A DNA stretch of 64,000 nt from Fen-1364 sp049515135. Its GTDB lineage: Bacteria; Spirochaetota; Spirochaetia; SZUA-6; Fen-1364. The translations under genes were made by a program, and so were the position numbers. Shown in pieces: positions 14,870-22,838 of the stretch. Each line of letters starts with the position of its first letter. The first letter of the stretch is position 1. The notes beneath the pieces were generated by a model that made no database searches, was not told where the DNA came from, and saw only the letters and a list, made by a program, of their open reading frames with translations. The DNA is taken from contig JBEKUJ010000005.1 in NCBI GenBank assembly GCA_049515135.1, positions 1 through 64,000 on the forward strand, given 5' to 3'.

Positions 14870-15894
14870 GCGCTCTTTCTGGCTCTCAGGGCGCGGGTGG
14901 AAGATCGTACCACCAGCTCCGGCTGGAGCACTACCCGTTCACCGGTCCGCACGCCGGTCCGCAGCTCCTCCAGGAGGAGCGTGGCGGCATTCCGCGCAAG
15001 AAGGTCGTGGTGCTGCCACATCGTGGTGAGGGACAGGTACTCAGCAAGGGGAAGGTTGTCGTACCCGACCACGGAAAGGTCTTCGGGAACGCGGACCCTG
15101 AGCTCCCGGGCAGCCATCAGCACCCCGGCAGCCTGAACATCCGAGGTGGCGAAGATGGCTGTGGGAGGCCTGCTCCCTGACAGGAGCCGGATGGCGCACG
15201 ACCTGGCCTCTGCGCTGGTCCATTCCGGCCATTCGCCGTTCATGAGGTACTGCTCCCGTATGGGAATCCCCGCCATGTCCAGCGCCATTCGGTATCCCTT
15301 GAGCCTCTCTTTTCCGATGGGAGAATACAACCGCGTCTCAGGCCTCCCGCCGATGATGGCGATGTCCCTGTGTCCCAGCTCGATGAGATGGCTGACAGCC
15401 TTGAATGCGCCGATCTGGTGATCGTAGTCGACGGAGCTGTAGGAGTGGTGCCGGGCCTCAAGGAGGACCACGGGGATGCGAAGCGATGAGATGAGGGTCT
15501 CCTCCTCCAGGAGGATGGGCGTGCTGGCCACGATCAGCGCGCAGAGCTTCTCCTCCCCGACGATCCTGTCGATGACTTCCCGGCGATGCGCGGGGGTCTG
15601 AGCGTTGTACAGGATGAGGTCGTAGTCCTTGAGACGGCGGTGAAGGCTCTCGAAGATCTTGAGGAAGAAGTCCCCGATGAAGAACGGGGAGAGGATCCCG
15701 ATCTCGCGGGTTGCCTTTGCCCGAAGGCTGGATGCGGCGGGAGAGGGGAAGTAGCGCGTCTTGCGCATGACAGCGGTCACCTTCTCACGCGTTGCGCTGG
15801 AGATGCCCGTCTTGCCGTTGAGCACGCGGGAGACCGTGGCCGTGGTCACCCCGGCAAGCCGCGCGATGTCATAGATGGTTACACGTTTCTTCAC
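14866..15894 (-). CDS. LacI-family regulator of the sugar uptake and malQ genes
   Basis: The N-terminus is a LacI helix-turn-helix: VTIYDIARLAGVTTATVSRV followed by the hinge helix. A periplasmic-binding-like effector domain follows (IGILSPFFIGDFFLKIFESL, ...IAIIGGRPETRLY). I start at the GTG at 15892-15894 (VKKRVTIYD), as LacI proteins normally begin three to five residues before this motif; a TTG at 15909 would add five residues. The perfect palindrome at 15927-15940 lies between this gene and the ABC operon, so it probably represses both itself and the transporter until a glucoside binds. Confidence 0.92.
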   Translation of the reverse strand: MKKRVTIYDIARLAGVTTATVSRVLNGKTGISSATREKVTAVMRKTRYFPSPAASSLRAKATREIGILSPFFIGDFFLKIFESLHRRLKDYDLILYNAQTPAHRREVIDRIVGEEKLCALIVASTPILLEEETLISSLRIPVVLLEARHHSYSSVDYDHQIGAFKAVSHLIELGHRDIAIIGGRPETRLYSPIGKERLKGYRMALDMAGIPIREQYLMNGEWPEWTSAEARSCAIRLLSGSRPPTAIFATSDVQAAGVLMAARELRVRVPEDLSVVGYDNLPLAEYLSLTTMWQHHDLLARNAATLLLEELRTGVRTGERVVLQPELVVRSSTRALRARKSA

Positions 15895-15940
15895 TTGACA
15901 GCCGTCCAAAAACCTGTATAATACTGCGCAACCGGTTGCG
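15895..15940 (+). promoter_or_regulatory. Sigma-70 promoter and LacI-type operator for the sugar ABC operon
   Basis: TTGACA at 15895-15900 and TATAAT at 15917-15922 are perfect hexamers 16 bases apart, directed toward the binding-protein gene. CGCAACCGGTTGCG at 15927-15940 is a perfect 14-base palindrome with the central CG of LacI operators. It covers the expected start of transcription. On the other strand it falls in the 17-base gap upstream of a TATTAT element for the lacI-type gene, which would give autoregulation. Confidence 0.82.
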
Positions 15941-16028
15941 TAATGTTACACTATAATCCGGCCGAACGCAAGTCCCGACAAAAGCCCATTGAACTGGAAA
16001 AACCCTTCCCCGTGAAGGCTTTTCGCAT

Positions 16029-16045
16029 CCCCCTCGGTGAGGGGG
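16029..16045 (+). other. Small hairpin in the leader of the binding-protein gene
   Basis: CCCCCTC, GGT, GAGGGGG forms a perfect 7-base stem in the 5' leader, with the ribosome binding site AGAAGGAGG beginning 22 bases later. A weaker stem (CCTT...AAGG) precedes it. It may protect or tune the transcript. I see no riboswitch architecture. Confidence 0.4.
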
Positions 16046-16079
16046 CTGGCTCGAATGTGTCTCTCAGAAGGAGGAAAAC

Positions 16080-17309
16080 ATGAAGAAACTCGCACTGGTG
16101 CTCGCAGTTGTCCTTGTGGGCGCCGCGGCGTTCTCTCAGGGCATCACCCTGGCGCAGAACAAGCCTGAGATCGATGCTGCTCTCAAGGCATACGCGGCCG
16201 TGTGGTCCAAAGCGAACAACGTTCCCGTCACCATCAAGTCCGTGGGCGGAAGCTCGGGGATCGACCTTGGCACCCAGCTGAAGGCGGACTTCGCCGCTGG
16301 TGACATGCCCGACATCTTCGCTTTCGACGGGGTTGAAACCTACAAGCAGTGGGCCGACCTCATCCTCGACCTCTCAGGGGAAAAGTGGGTCAAGGACACC
16401 GGGGTCGCCTTCAAGCTCAACGGCAGAGTCTACGGCTTTCCGGTCGCCATCGAGGGTTGGGGCATGGCCTACAATGCCGACATTCTCATGAAGGCCGGTG
16501 TGGATCCTAAGACCCTGGTCAACTACGCGGGCTATAAAGCGGCATTTGAAAAGATCGACGCCCAGAAGGCTTCGCTCGGGCTCAAGTCCGTTGTGTCCAT
16601 GGCCGCAAGCATTGATATGAGCTGGGTCACCCGGGACCACAACTTCAACTCCTTGCTGTCCAACGGGCTTCCCTATGGCGACATGTCCGTCACGAAAGAC
16701 CTCCTTGCCGGCAAGGTGGATGCGAAGCGCCTCTCTGAGTACGCCGACTGGGTGGAACTGCTCTTCAAGTACGCCGACAAGGCCGTCCTCACCACGGGCA
16801 ACTACGACGCCCAGGTCGGCGCGTTTGCCGCCGGCCAGGCCGCCTTCCTGCACCAGGGCAACTGGGTGGATCCCAACATGACGCAGGCCAAGGCCACATT
16901 CTCCATGGCTTTTGCACCGCACGGCTCAATGGCCAGGGCAACTGACGGTATCTTCGTGGCCGCCCCTTCTTACTATGCAGTCAACAAGAACTCGAAGAAC
17001 GTGGCCGCCTCCAAAAAATTTCTCAACGACCTCGTCTATACCGAAGCGGGCAATAAGTACATGGTTGTTGACGCTCTCATGATCCCCGCGTACAAGAACA
17101 TCGCCCTTCGACCGACAGGCCAGCTTTCCAAGTCGGTTCTGGCCTGGTCGAATGCCGGCAAGATATACAGCTGGAACCAGTACTACTTCCCGCAGGAATT
17201 CCGCGAAAAGACACTCGCCCCGATCTACAACCAGTTCGCCACGGGCGATATTACGAAAGCCCAGTTCATCGATCTCATGACAAAGGCATTCCAGAGTCTG
17301 AATCAGTAG
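16080..17309 (+). CDS. Sugar ABC transporter substrate-binding protein (family 1)
   Basis: The 409-residue protein begins with a signal peptide (MKKLALVLAVVLVGAAAF, cleavage near SQG) and lacks a lipobox cysteine, so it should be free in the periplasm. The body is typical of CUT1 sugar-binding proteins: SSGIDLGTQLKADFAAGDMPDIFAFDG, GFPVAIEGWGMAYNADIL, FAAGQAAFLHQGNWVDPNM. It is the first gene of a three-gene operon with two permeases. malQ and a LacI regulator are divergent, which points to maltodextrin or another alpha-glucoside, but the ligand is inferred from context only. Confidence 0.92.
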   Translation: MKKLALVLAVVLVGAAAFSQGITLAQNKPEIDAALKAYAAVWSKANNVPVTIKSVGGSSGIDLGTQLKADFAAGDMPDIFAFDGVETYKQWADLILDLSGEKWVKDTGVAFKLNGRVYGFPVAIEGWGMAYNADILMKAGVDPKTLVNYAGYKAAFEKIDAQKASLGLKSVVSMAASIDMSWVTRDHNFNSLLSNGLPYGDMSVTKDLLAGKVDAKRLSEYADWVELLFKYADKAVLTTGNYDAQVGAFAAGQAAFLHQGNWVDPNMTQAKATFSMAFAPHGSMARATDGIFVAAPSYYAVNKNSKNVAASKKFLNDLVYTEAGNKYMVVDALMIPAYKNIALRPTGQLSKSVLAWSNAGKIYSWNQYYFPQEFREKTLAPIYNQFATGDITKAQFIDLMTKAFQSLNQ

Positions 17310-17324
17310 GGGTCGGACCAATCT

Positions 17325-17350
17325 GCCCTGCTCCCCTCGGGGGGCAGGGC
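17325..17350 (+). terminator. Intra-operon hairpin between binding protein and permease genes
   Basis: GCCCTGC (17325-17331) pairs with GCAGGGC (17344-17350), with further C/G pairing inside. There is no T run. Hairpins at this place in malE-malF type operons stabilise the upstream message and lower permease expression; that role is inferred here. Confidence 0.55.
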
Positions 17351-17374
17351 TATCCTCTCGGGGAGCGTCAATCG

Positions 17375-18289
17375 ATGCGGAAAGCACAACATCGTCCGAT
17401 TTTCTGGCTTTTCCTGGCGCCTGTCCTCCTCGCGTTCGCGCTGGTCATCGTCATTCCCTTCATTCTAGGCGCGTACTATTCCTTCACGAACTGGTCCGCT
17501 ACAGCACGCGCGGGCGACACCCTCAGGCTTATTGGCCTTGCCAACTACGCCGGCATCCTGAAGGATCCGAGTTTCACCTTCTCTTTTATCATCACTGTCG
17601 TGTACACCGTCTTCAACATGGTCGTCATCAACGTCGTCTCCTTCGGCCTTGCCATGCTGGTAACGCGGAAGCTCAAGGGGCGAAACGTTTATCGAGCGGG
17701 GTTCTTCATCCCGAACCTCATTGGCGGCATCATCCTGGGCTACATCTGGCAGTTCGTCTTCAACAACGCCATTCCATCTGCCGGACTTGCTCTCGGGCTC
17801 CAATCCTGGGCCAACCCGGCCAACCTCCTCCTGGCGCAGAGCGACACCGCCCTCCTTGCCATGGTCCTGGTGGGGACCTGGCAGTATGCGGGCTACGTGA
17901 TGGTCATCTATGTCGCTGCCATTGAAACAATCCCGCAGGAGCTGATCGAGGCTGCCCACATTGACGGCGCATCCGCGTGGCGCCAGCTGCGCGCCGTCAC
18001 GCTTCCAATGATACGACAGGCCTTCACCGTCACAATCTTCCTCACCCTGGTGAACTCGTTCAAGCAGTTCGACGTGAATGTCTCCCTTACCGCGGGCGGG
18101 CCCTCCGTCATTTTTGCGGGTCGGCCGATCTACGGGACCCAGCTCCTGGCAATGAACATCTACAACCAGGGACTCAAGTCGGACGACATGGCCGGCGGCC
18201 AGGCGCGCGCGGTTGTTTTCTTCCTGGTCCTAGTGATCGTGTCGATCATCCAGGTCTCCATCAACAAGAGGAGGGAGGTCGAGCTGTGA
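17375..18289 (+). CDS. Sugar ABC transporter permease 1 (MalF-like)
   Basis: This 304-residue inner-membrane protein has about six transmembrane helices, beginning PIFWLFLAPVLLAFALVIVIPF. The EAA loop that docks the ATPase is visible as ETIPQELIEAAHIDGASAWRQL...TLPMIRQ. That identifies a CUT1 permease of the MalF/UgpA type. It ends with a GTGA overlap into the second permease gene. No ATPase gene is in the operon, as is common for CUT1 systems that share one MsmK/MalK-like ATPase encoded elsewhere. Confidence 0.92.
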   Translation: MRKAQHRPIFWLFLAPVLLAFALVIVIPFILGAYYSFTNWSATARAGDTLRLIGLANYAGILKDPSFTFSFIITVVYTVFNMVVINVVSFGLAMLVTRKLKGRNVYRAGFFIPNLIGGIILGYIWQFVFNNAIPSAGLALGLQSWANPANLLLAQSDTALLAMVLVGTWQYAGYVMVIYVAAIETIPQELIEAAHIDGASAWRQLRAVTLPMIRQAFTVTIFLTLVNSFKQFDVNVSLTAGGPSVIFAGRPIYGTQLLAMNIYNQGLKSDDMAGGQARAVVFFLVLVIVSIIQVSINKRREVEL

Positions 18290-19146
18290 AAGAACATCGC
18301 TCCCTGAGGCTCATCATCCCCGAGATTGTCGCCGTCATACTCTTTCTCCTCTTCCTCTTTCCTTTCTTCATCGTGGTGATCAACTCAGCAAAGACGCCCT
18401 TCGAGATCACTCAGAGCCCGCTCACCTTTCCTTCCGACTGGGGGAAAATCCCCGCCAACATGTACACGATCTGGACGAGCGTGAACGTTCAGTACTCCTC
18501 CTCCTTCCTGAGCTCGGTCATCATCACTGTCTCATCCCTCGTGCTGCTCAACATCCTCTCATCACAGGCGGCGTGGGTCCTCGTACGCACCAAGACCAGG
18601 CTCTCGACGGGCATCTTCATAACGTTTGTGGCTGCAATGGTCATCCCCTTCCAGATCGTCATGTTCCCCCTCCTTTCTTGGTTTCGTGAGATCTATACGC
18701 TCACCGGCGTGCGGCTCCTGCGCTCCTACCTCGGAATCGTGCTTGCCTATATCGGCTTCGGAATGTCGCAATCCATCTTCCTTTTCCACGGCTTCATCAA
18801 GAGTATCCCCTTGGAGCTCGAAGAGGCTGCAACCATTGACGGCTGCCGGCCGGCGCAGATTTTCTACCGGATCATCTTCCCCATCCTGAGGCCAATCCAC
18901 GCAACGGTTCTCGTGCTGAACGGCATCTGGATCTGGAATGATTACCTCCTTCCTCTTCTTGTGCTCGGGAAGGGAAACAAAGTGATGACCATCCCTCTGG
19001 CCGTCTCCAACTTCGCGGGCGCCTACGTTAAGCAATGGGACCTCATCCTGACGGCCATCCTCATGGCAATGATCCCGATCGTGATCTTTTTCCTCGTCGC
19101 CCAGAGGTCCATCATCAAGGGAATGGTCGCCGGCTCCATCAAGTAG
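18286..19146 (+). CDS. Sugar ABC transporter permease 2 (MalG-like)
   Basis: The start is the GTG at 18286, overlapping the previous stop; a much longer open frame upstream only crosses permease 1. The 286-residue protein opens with a membrane helix (IVAVILFLLFLFPFFIVVIN) and has the MalG-type EAA loop KSIPLELEEAATIDGCRPAQ...FPILRP. Its C-terminus QRSIIKGMVAGSIK is the conserved end of this permease class, which inserts toward the binding protein in MalG. It completes the CUT1 permease pair. Confidence 0.92.
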   Translation: MKEHRSLRLIIPEIVAVILFLLFLFPFFIVVINSAKTPFEITQSPLTFPSDWGKIPANMYTIWTSVNVQYSSSFLSSVIITVSSLVLLNILSSQAAWVLVRTKTRLSTGIFITFVAAMVIPFQIVMFPLLSWFREIYTLTGVRLLRSYLGIVLAYIGFGMSQSIFLFHGFIKSIPLELEEAATIDGCRPAQIFYRIIFPILRPIHATVLVLNGIWIWNDYLLPLLVLGKGNKVMTIPLAVSNFAGAYVKQWDLILTAILMAMIPIVIFFLVAQRSIIKGMVAGSIK

Positions 19147-19200
19147 GACAACTAGCACGCAGATTGCTCGGCAGCTGCCAAATGGTGGCGCTGAAATTAT

Positions 19201-19219
19201 TACTTGACTAAGGCAAGTA
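19201..19219 (+). promoter_or_regulatory. Palindromic MarR-type operator
   Basis: TACTTG at 19201-19206 and CAAGTA at 19214-19219 are perfect inverted arms around ACTAAGG. The centre lies 33 bases before the ATG of the MarR-GNAT gene. The TACTTGnnnnnnnCAAGTA layout is the well-known type bound by MarR-family dimers, so autoregulation is likely. Confidence 0.72.
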
Positions 19220-19242
19220 TTTTCCGGATATTCGTTCCCGTC

Positions 19243-20202
19243 ATGAAAAAGACCGCCACCGGCCGTGGAACCGCCGTCCAGATCCTGCGCCGTTTCAACC
19301 GCTATTACACGAACCGCCTCGGTCTCCTCAGCCGCTACCGCTTTGACACGAACCTGACCCTGACCGAAGCCCGCGTGATCTTCGAGGTCGGTCAGGCGGG
19401 AGAGCACACGCAGAGCGCGCTGGGCCGTGACCTGAAGGTGGACATGGGCTACCTGAACCGCGTCGTGCGGCGCCTGGAAGAGCGCGACCTCGTCTCCATT
19501 CGCAAGGACGAGCGTGACGGGAGAGTCTCTCTGCTTGCCCTCACCGAGTCGGGGCACACCATGCTCGCGAAGATCAATTCCGATTCGGATGCCGAGGTGG
19601 AGGACATGCTCAGGGGATTGAATGAACAAGAGGCGCTGGCCCTCGTGACGCATATGCGGGAGGCCCAGCGCCTCCTGGAGAAGCAGGCGGGCCGCCGGGC
19701 CAGGATCCAGCGCGCGGAGAGCGATGTGGATATCGACGCTGCGCGAACGCTCATGAGGGAATATGCCGAGTTCCTGGGAGAGGATCTTTCATTCCAGGGA
19801 TTCGACAAGGAGCTTGCGGGGCTCCCCGGAAAGTACTCGCCCCCGTCGGGAGTGCTCTTTATTGCCCGCATGCCAGCAGGCACGGGAGGATCCAGGCCCG
19901 CCGGCTGCGTGGCCCTTCGAAGGCTGTCTGCGGGGATCTGCGAGATGAAGCGCATGTTCGTCCGGCCTGAATGCCGGGGCCTTGGCATTGGTCGGCTGCT
20001 GGCAGAGCGCGTGATCGAAGAGGCGCGGGTACTGGGTTACAGGCTCATGCGACTGGACACGTTGAACAGGCTGGAGAGCGCAGTGGGTCTTTATCGTTCC
20101 ATGGGCTTCAAGCAGATTCCCCCCTACTGTGAAAACCCCCTGCCAGGAGTCATGTTCTGGGAGAAAGACCTGAAGACTGGGACGTCGAACCGCGCCGAGT
20201 AG
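19243..20202 (+). CDS. MarR-GNAT fusion: regulator with acetyltransferase domain
   Basis: The 319-residue protein joins a MarR winged helix (about residues 1-150; LTLTEARVIFEVGQ, SALGRDLKVDMGYLNRVVRRLEERDLVSIRKDERDGRVSLLALTE read across the wing) to a GNAT acetyltransferase (about 165-315). The acetyl-CoA loop is MFVRPECRGLGIGRLLAERV, followed by RLDTLNRLESAVGLYRSMGF. I reject the TTG at 19204 because it lies inside the operator; the ATG at 19243 starts just before the MarR domain. Such fusions are known in many bacteria; the acetylated substrate is usually unknown. Confidence 0.9.
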   Translation: MKKTATGRGTAVQILRRFNRYYTNRLGLLSRYRFDTNLTLTEARVIFEVGQAGEHTQSALGRDLKVDMGYLNRVVRRLEERDLVSIRKDERDGRVSLLALTESGHTMLAKINSDSDAEVEDMLRGLNEQEALALVTHMREAQRLLEKQAGRRARIQRAESDVDIDAARTLMREYAEFLGEDLSFQGFDKELAGLPGKYSPPSGVLFIARMPAGTGGSRPAGCVALRRLSAGICEMKRMFVRPECRGLGIGRLLAERVIEEARVLGYRLMRLDTLNRLESAVGLYRSMGFKQIPPYCENPLPGVMFWEKDLKTGTSNRAE

Positions 20203-20208
20203 GAGGTA

Positions 20209-20267
20209 CGCGAGTACGCGTTCCGCGCCAACGCGGTACGGGAGGCGCGGTTGGGCGCGCCCGCGGA
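20209..20267. terminator. GC-rich hairpin cluster between convergent genes
   Basis: This short gap holds several self-pairing pieces: GTACGCG/CGCGTAC-like arms, CCGCG CCAA CGCGG, and GGCGCG...CGCGCC. It separates the convergent MarR-GNAT and oxidoreductase genes. The CCGCGC...CGCGGTA core resembles the dispersed hairpin repeat at 13287, so it may be a degenerate copy. Confidence 0.4.
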
Positions 20268-20270
20268 CGG

Positions 20271-21233
20271 TCAGGTCACAAGGACGATCTTCCCGAAAGC
20301 ACCCGGCTCCATGACCTTGCGGTGAGCCCGCGGGGCTTCGGCCAGCTTCAGCTCCAGGCCGACAACGGGACGCAGTGTGCCGTTTTCCAGACCTGCCGCC
20401 AGGGCGGCGTGCGTGACCGCAGCTTCGTCATCAGGCATGTTCCACAGCAGCATCCCGTAGATGGCTGCGTCCTTGCCCATGAGGTCTCGGGGATTCACGG
20501 TCACCTCTCCCCGGCTGCCGATGACAACAACGCGCCCTCGCGGCGCCAGGAGCTTCAGATCAGCCCCAAGGTTCACATTAGAGAGCATCTCCAGGATGAC
20601 ATCAACGCCCCTGCCCCCGGTCAGCTGTACGATCTCCTCCAGGTAACTTTTCACCCTGTGGTCAAGGACGTGGTTCGCGCCCTCACGCAACGCCAGCTCG
20701 CGTCCCTTGTCGGTGCCGGCCGTGCCGATGATCGTCATGCCCCCGGCCCGGGCTACCTGGACGGCCGCAATCCCGACCCCCCCGCTTGCGCCGTGGACAA
20801 GAAGCGTCTCCCCGGCACGCGCTTTGGCAAAGTGCGTGAGGGCTCGCCAGGCAGTTGCGTACGGGACGTAGACTCCGGCGCCCTGGGAAAAGGAGATCTG
20901 CTTCGGAAGGGCATGCACCTGTGACTCCAGGGCAAGAGCGTACTCCGCGTAGGTCCCGCTGACAGAGCGGGCCAGGTACACGCGCTCGCCGGGTTTCACC
21001 CGGTGTACCCCGGCGCCGACAGCTTCGATCTCACCGGCGCCGTCGGTCCCTGGCGTGTACGGGAGCTGCGGTTTTGCAAGGCCGGCACCGGTTCGGGCAT
21101 ATGTGTCGGCAGGGTTCACCCCGGCCGCACGTATCCGCACCAACACCTGGCCGGGGCCGGGAGACGGCGTGGGTACCTCTTCGAGCCTCATCACCTCCGG
21201 GTCACCGAACTCTCGAACGACGATTGCCTTCAC
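20271..21233 (-). CDS. Quinone oxidoreductase-like MDR protein
   Basis: I place the start at the GTG at 21231-21233, since GGGGAGG lies six bases upstream; a huge open frame continuing to 22502 is an artefact of high GC. The 320-residue protein is a zinc-free medium-chain reductase: GVNPADTYARTG, LPYTPGTDGAGEIEAVG, and the NADPH fold LVHGASGGVGIAAVQVARA. The segment NVNLGADLKLLAPRGRVVVIGSRG is typical of the zeta-crystallin/QOR branch. It likely reduces a quinone or enone with NADPH. It faces the MarR-GNAT gene and diverges from the metal ABC operon. Confidence 0.9.
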   Translation of the reverse strand: MKAIVVREFGDPEVMRLEEVPTPSPGPGQVLVRIRAAGVNPADTYARTGAGLAKPQLPYTPGTDGAGEIEAVGAGVHRVKPGERVYLARSVSGTYAEYALALESQVHALPKQISFSQGAGVYVPYATAWRALTHFAKARAGETLLVHGASGGVGIAAVQVARAGGMTIIGTAGTDKGRELALREGANHVLDHRVKSYLEEIVQLTGGRGVDVILEMLSNVNLGADLKLLAPRGRVVVIGSRGEVTVNPRDLMGKDAAIYGMLLWNMPDDEAAVTHAALAAGLENGTLRPVVGLELKLAEAPRAHRKVMEPGAFGKIVLVT

Positions 21234-21347
21234 GGGTGCCTCCCCGTCAGAATCTACGCTGTTTGCGCCGGCCGGGCAAACTGGGCACGAACGGCCCTGC
21301 TCCGTCGAGTTGACTTTCCGGCCCGCGCCATGTATCTCTCTGGAGTC

Positions 21348-22010
21348 ATGGCGCAAGCCGACGCGTGCATCGCGGCAGAGGGCATCAACGTGGCCATCGA
21401 CGGCCACCACATCCTGCGGGATCTCTCCCTCTCCGTCCTGTGCGGGGAGCGGGTCATCGTGGCGGGGCCGAACGGCGCCGGCAAGACGACGCTGCTCAAG
21501 GTGATCCTTGGCCTTCAGCGATGGAACACGGGCACGCTGCAGGTCCTTGGTCTCCCGGTGGGGACACGGGAGTGGTCCCGTCGCAGGCGGAAGATCGGCT
21601 ACGTCAACCAGGAGGCGGTGTCGGTGGACTTTCCTTTTTCCGGCCGTGAAGTGGTGGAGATCGGCGCCTGCACCCTTTCCCTGGCGAAACGGGAAAAAAG
21701 AATGCGGGCCCAGGAAGCGATGGCCGCGGTCGGCTGCGCCCATCTGCAGCACAGGATGTACGCCCGGCTCTCCGGCGGGGAGAAGCAGAAGCTTTCCCTT
21801 GCCCGCTGCCTCTGCCAGGACCCTTCGGTCCTGCTTCTCGATGAGCCCACCTCTTCCCTTGACCCTGTGTCCCGCAGGGAAGTCATGGACATCCTTCACG
21901 ACCTGAACGAGATGAGGGGTCTGACGATTGTCCTGGTCTCCCACGACTCTCAGGTCCTCGCGGAGACGACGTGGCGCATCGAGCGCATGGAGGCAGGCAG
22001 CTTTGCCTGA
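21348..22010 (+). CDS. Metal ABC transporter ATPase (ZnuC/TroB-like)
   Basis: This protein of about 220 residues has Walker A GPNGAGKTTLLKVILGL, the Q loop GYVNQEAV, signature LSGGEKQKLSLARCL, Walker B SVLLLDEPTSSLD and the switch VSHDSQ. It is first in a three-gene cluster with a family-3 metal permease and a binding protein, so zinc or manganese import is likely. Methionines at 21330 and 21348 are both possible starts. I prefer 21348 because it matches the usual distance to Walker A; the ribosome binding site is poor for both. Confidence 0.9.
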   Translation: MAQADACIAAEGINVAIDGHHILRDLSLSVLCGERVIVAGPNGAGKTTLLKVILGLQRWNTGTLQVLGLPVGTREWSRRRRKIGYVNQEAVSVDFPFSGREVVEIGACTLSLAKREKRMRAQEAMAAVGCAHLQHRMYARLSGGEKQKLSLARCLCQDPSVLLLDEPTSSLDPVSRREVMDILHDLNEMRGLTIVLVSHDSQVLAETTWRIERMEAGSFA

Positions 22011-22019
22011 GCCCGGCGG

Positions 22020-22838
22020 GTGAACATTCTGCAGGCGTTTTCCTATCCACCCATCCTCCGGGGATTTCTGGCCCTGGTCATCGCCGGATGCTTCTTTCCC
22101 ATGGCGGGAGTGTTCGTCCTTCGACTGAACCTCGTGACCCTGCGCTTCACGCTCATGCATGCAGCCCTCCTTGGCGCCGCCATCGGCCTTGCGTTGCACG
22201 TGGATCCCCTCTTTGCCGGGCTGGTCCTGGACCTGCTGGCCATCGTCGCCATCTCCCGCGTGGCCCGGGAATCCGGCCTTGCCCTGGGCTACGTTGCCAC
22301 ATTCTTCATGGTTCTCACCATCGGGCTTGCTTTTGCCGTCATCTACAAGGCCGGGGTCCCGTCCAAGGACGCCTTTGGCATCCTCTGGGGAAGCGTCTAC
22401 TCTCTCTCCCGAGTGGACCTTGCAGTCACGGCGCTCTACGCGCTGGCCATTGCCGTCTTTGTCATGGCTCTCTTTCCCAGGGTCAGCGCGGTGCTCTTCC
22501 ACCGCGAGATCGCGTTCGCCTCAGGCGTGAACGAGGCAGCAGTCACAACGGCCATCCTCCTGTTCGTCGGAGTCAGTGTTGCCCTTCTGATGAAGCTGAT
22601 CGGGGCGCTGCTCCTGGACTCCATCCTGCTCTTGCCCGCCATTGTGGCTTCGTTTACAGCCCGCAGCGCCCGCGGCTTCTTTGTCCAGGCCTGCGCGATC
22701 GGCGCGTTCTGCAGCATTGCGGGATTTTTCTCGTCCCTTGCCCTGGATGTCCCCGCCAGCTCGGCGGTGACGGTCATTGCCGCCTGCCTCCTGGGGGCAG
22801 GGCTCGTCTACAGGCGGATCGCGAGGAGGAGAACATGA
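22020..22838 (+). CDS. Metal ABC transporter permease (ZnuB-like)
   Basis: The 272-residue protein has about seven to eight hydrophobic helices, with the family-3 pattern AGCFFPMAGVFVLRLNLVTLRFTLMHAALLGAAIGL near the start and LIGALLLDSILLLPAIVA near the end. The latter is the conserved cytoplasmic loop/helix of ZnuB/TroC permeases. The start is a GTG at 22020, eight bases after the ATPase gene ends. The stop overlaps the ATG of the binding-protein gene (ATGA). Confidence 0.88.
   Translation: MNILQAFSYPPILRGFLALVIAGCFFPMAGVFVLRLNLVTLRFTLMHAALLGAAIGLALHVDPLFAGLVLDLLAIVAISRVARESGLALGYVATFFMVLTIGLAFAVIYKAGVPSKDAFGILWGSVYSLSRVDLAVTALYALAIAVFVMALFPRVSAVLFHREIAFASGVNEAAVTTAILLFVGVSVALLMKLIGALLLDSILLLPAIVASFTARSARGFFVQACAIGAFCSIAGFFSSLALDVPASSAVTVIAACLLGAGLVYRRIARRRT

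Noticed and set aside
16001..16080. Riboswitch in the leader of the sugar-binding-protein gene
   Set aside because: There are only two small hairpins and no recognisable conserved aptamer core. The LacI operator explains regulation.
19204..19242. TTG start of the MarR-GNAT gene
   Set aside because: It falls within the palindromic operator, and the ATG at 19243 fits the domain start.
20271..22502. A single 743-codon open frame on the minus strand
   Set aside because: Only the part from 21233 down to 20271 is a conserved oxidoreductase. The rest is antisense to the metal ABC operon and low-complexity, which is typical of shadow frames in GC-rich DNA.
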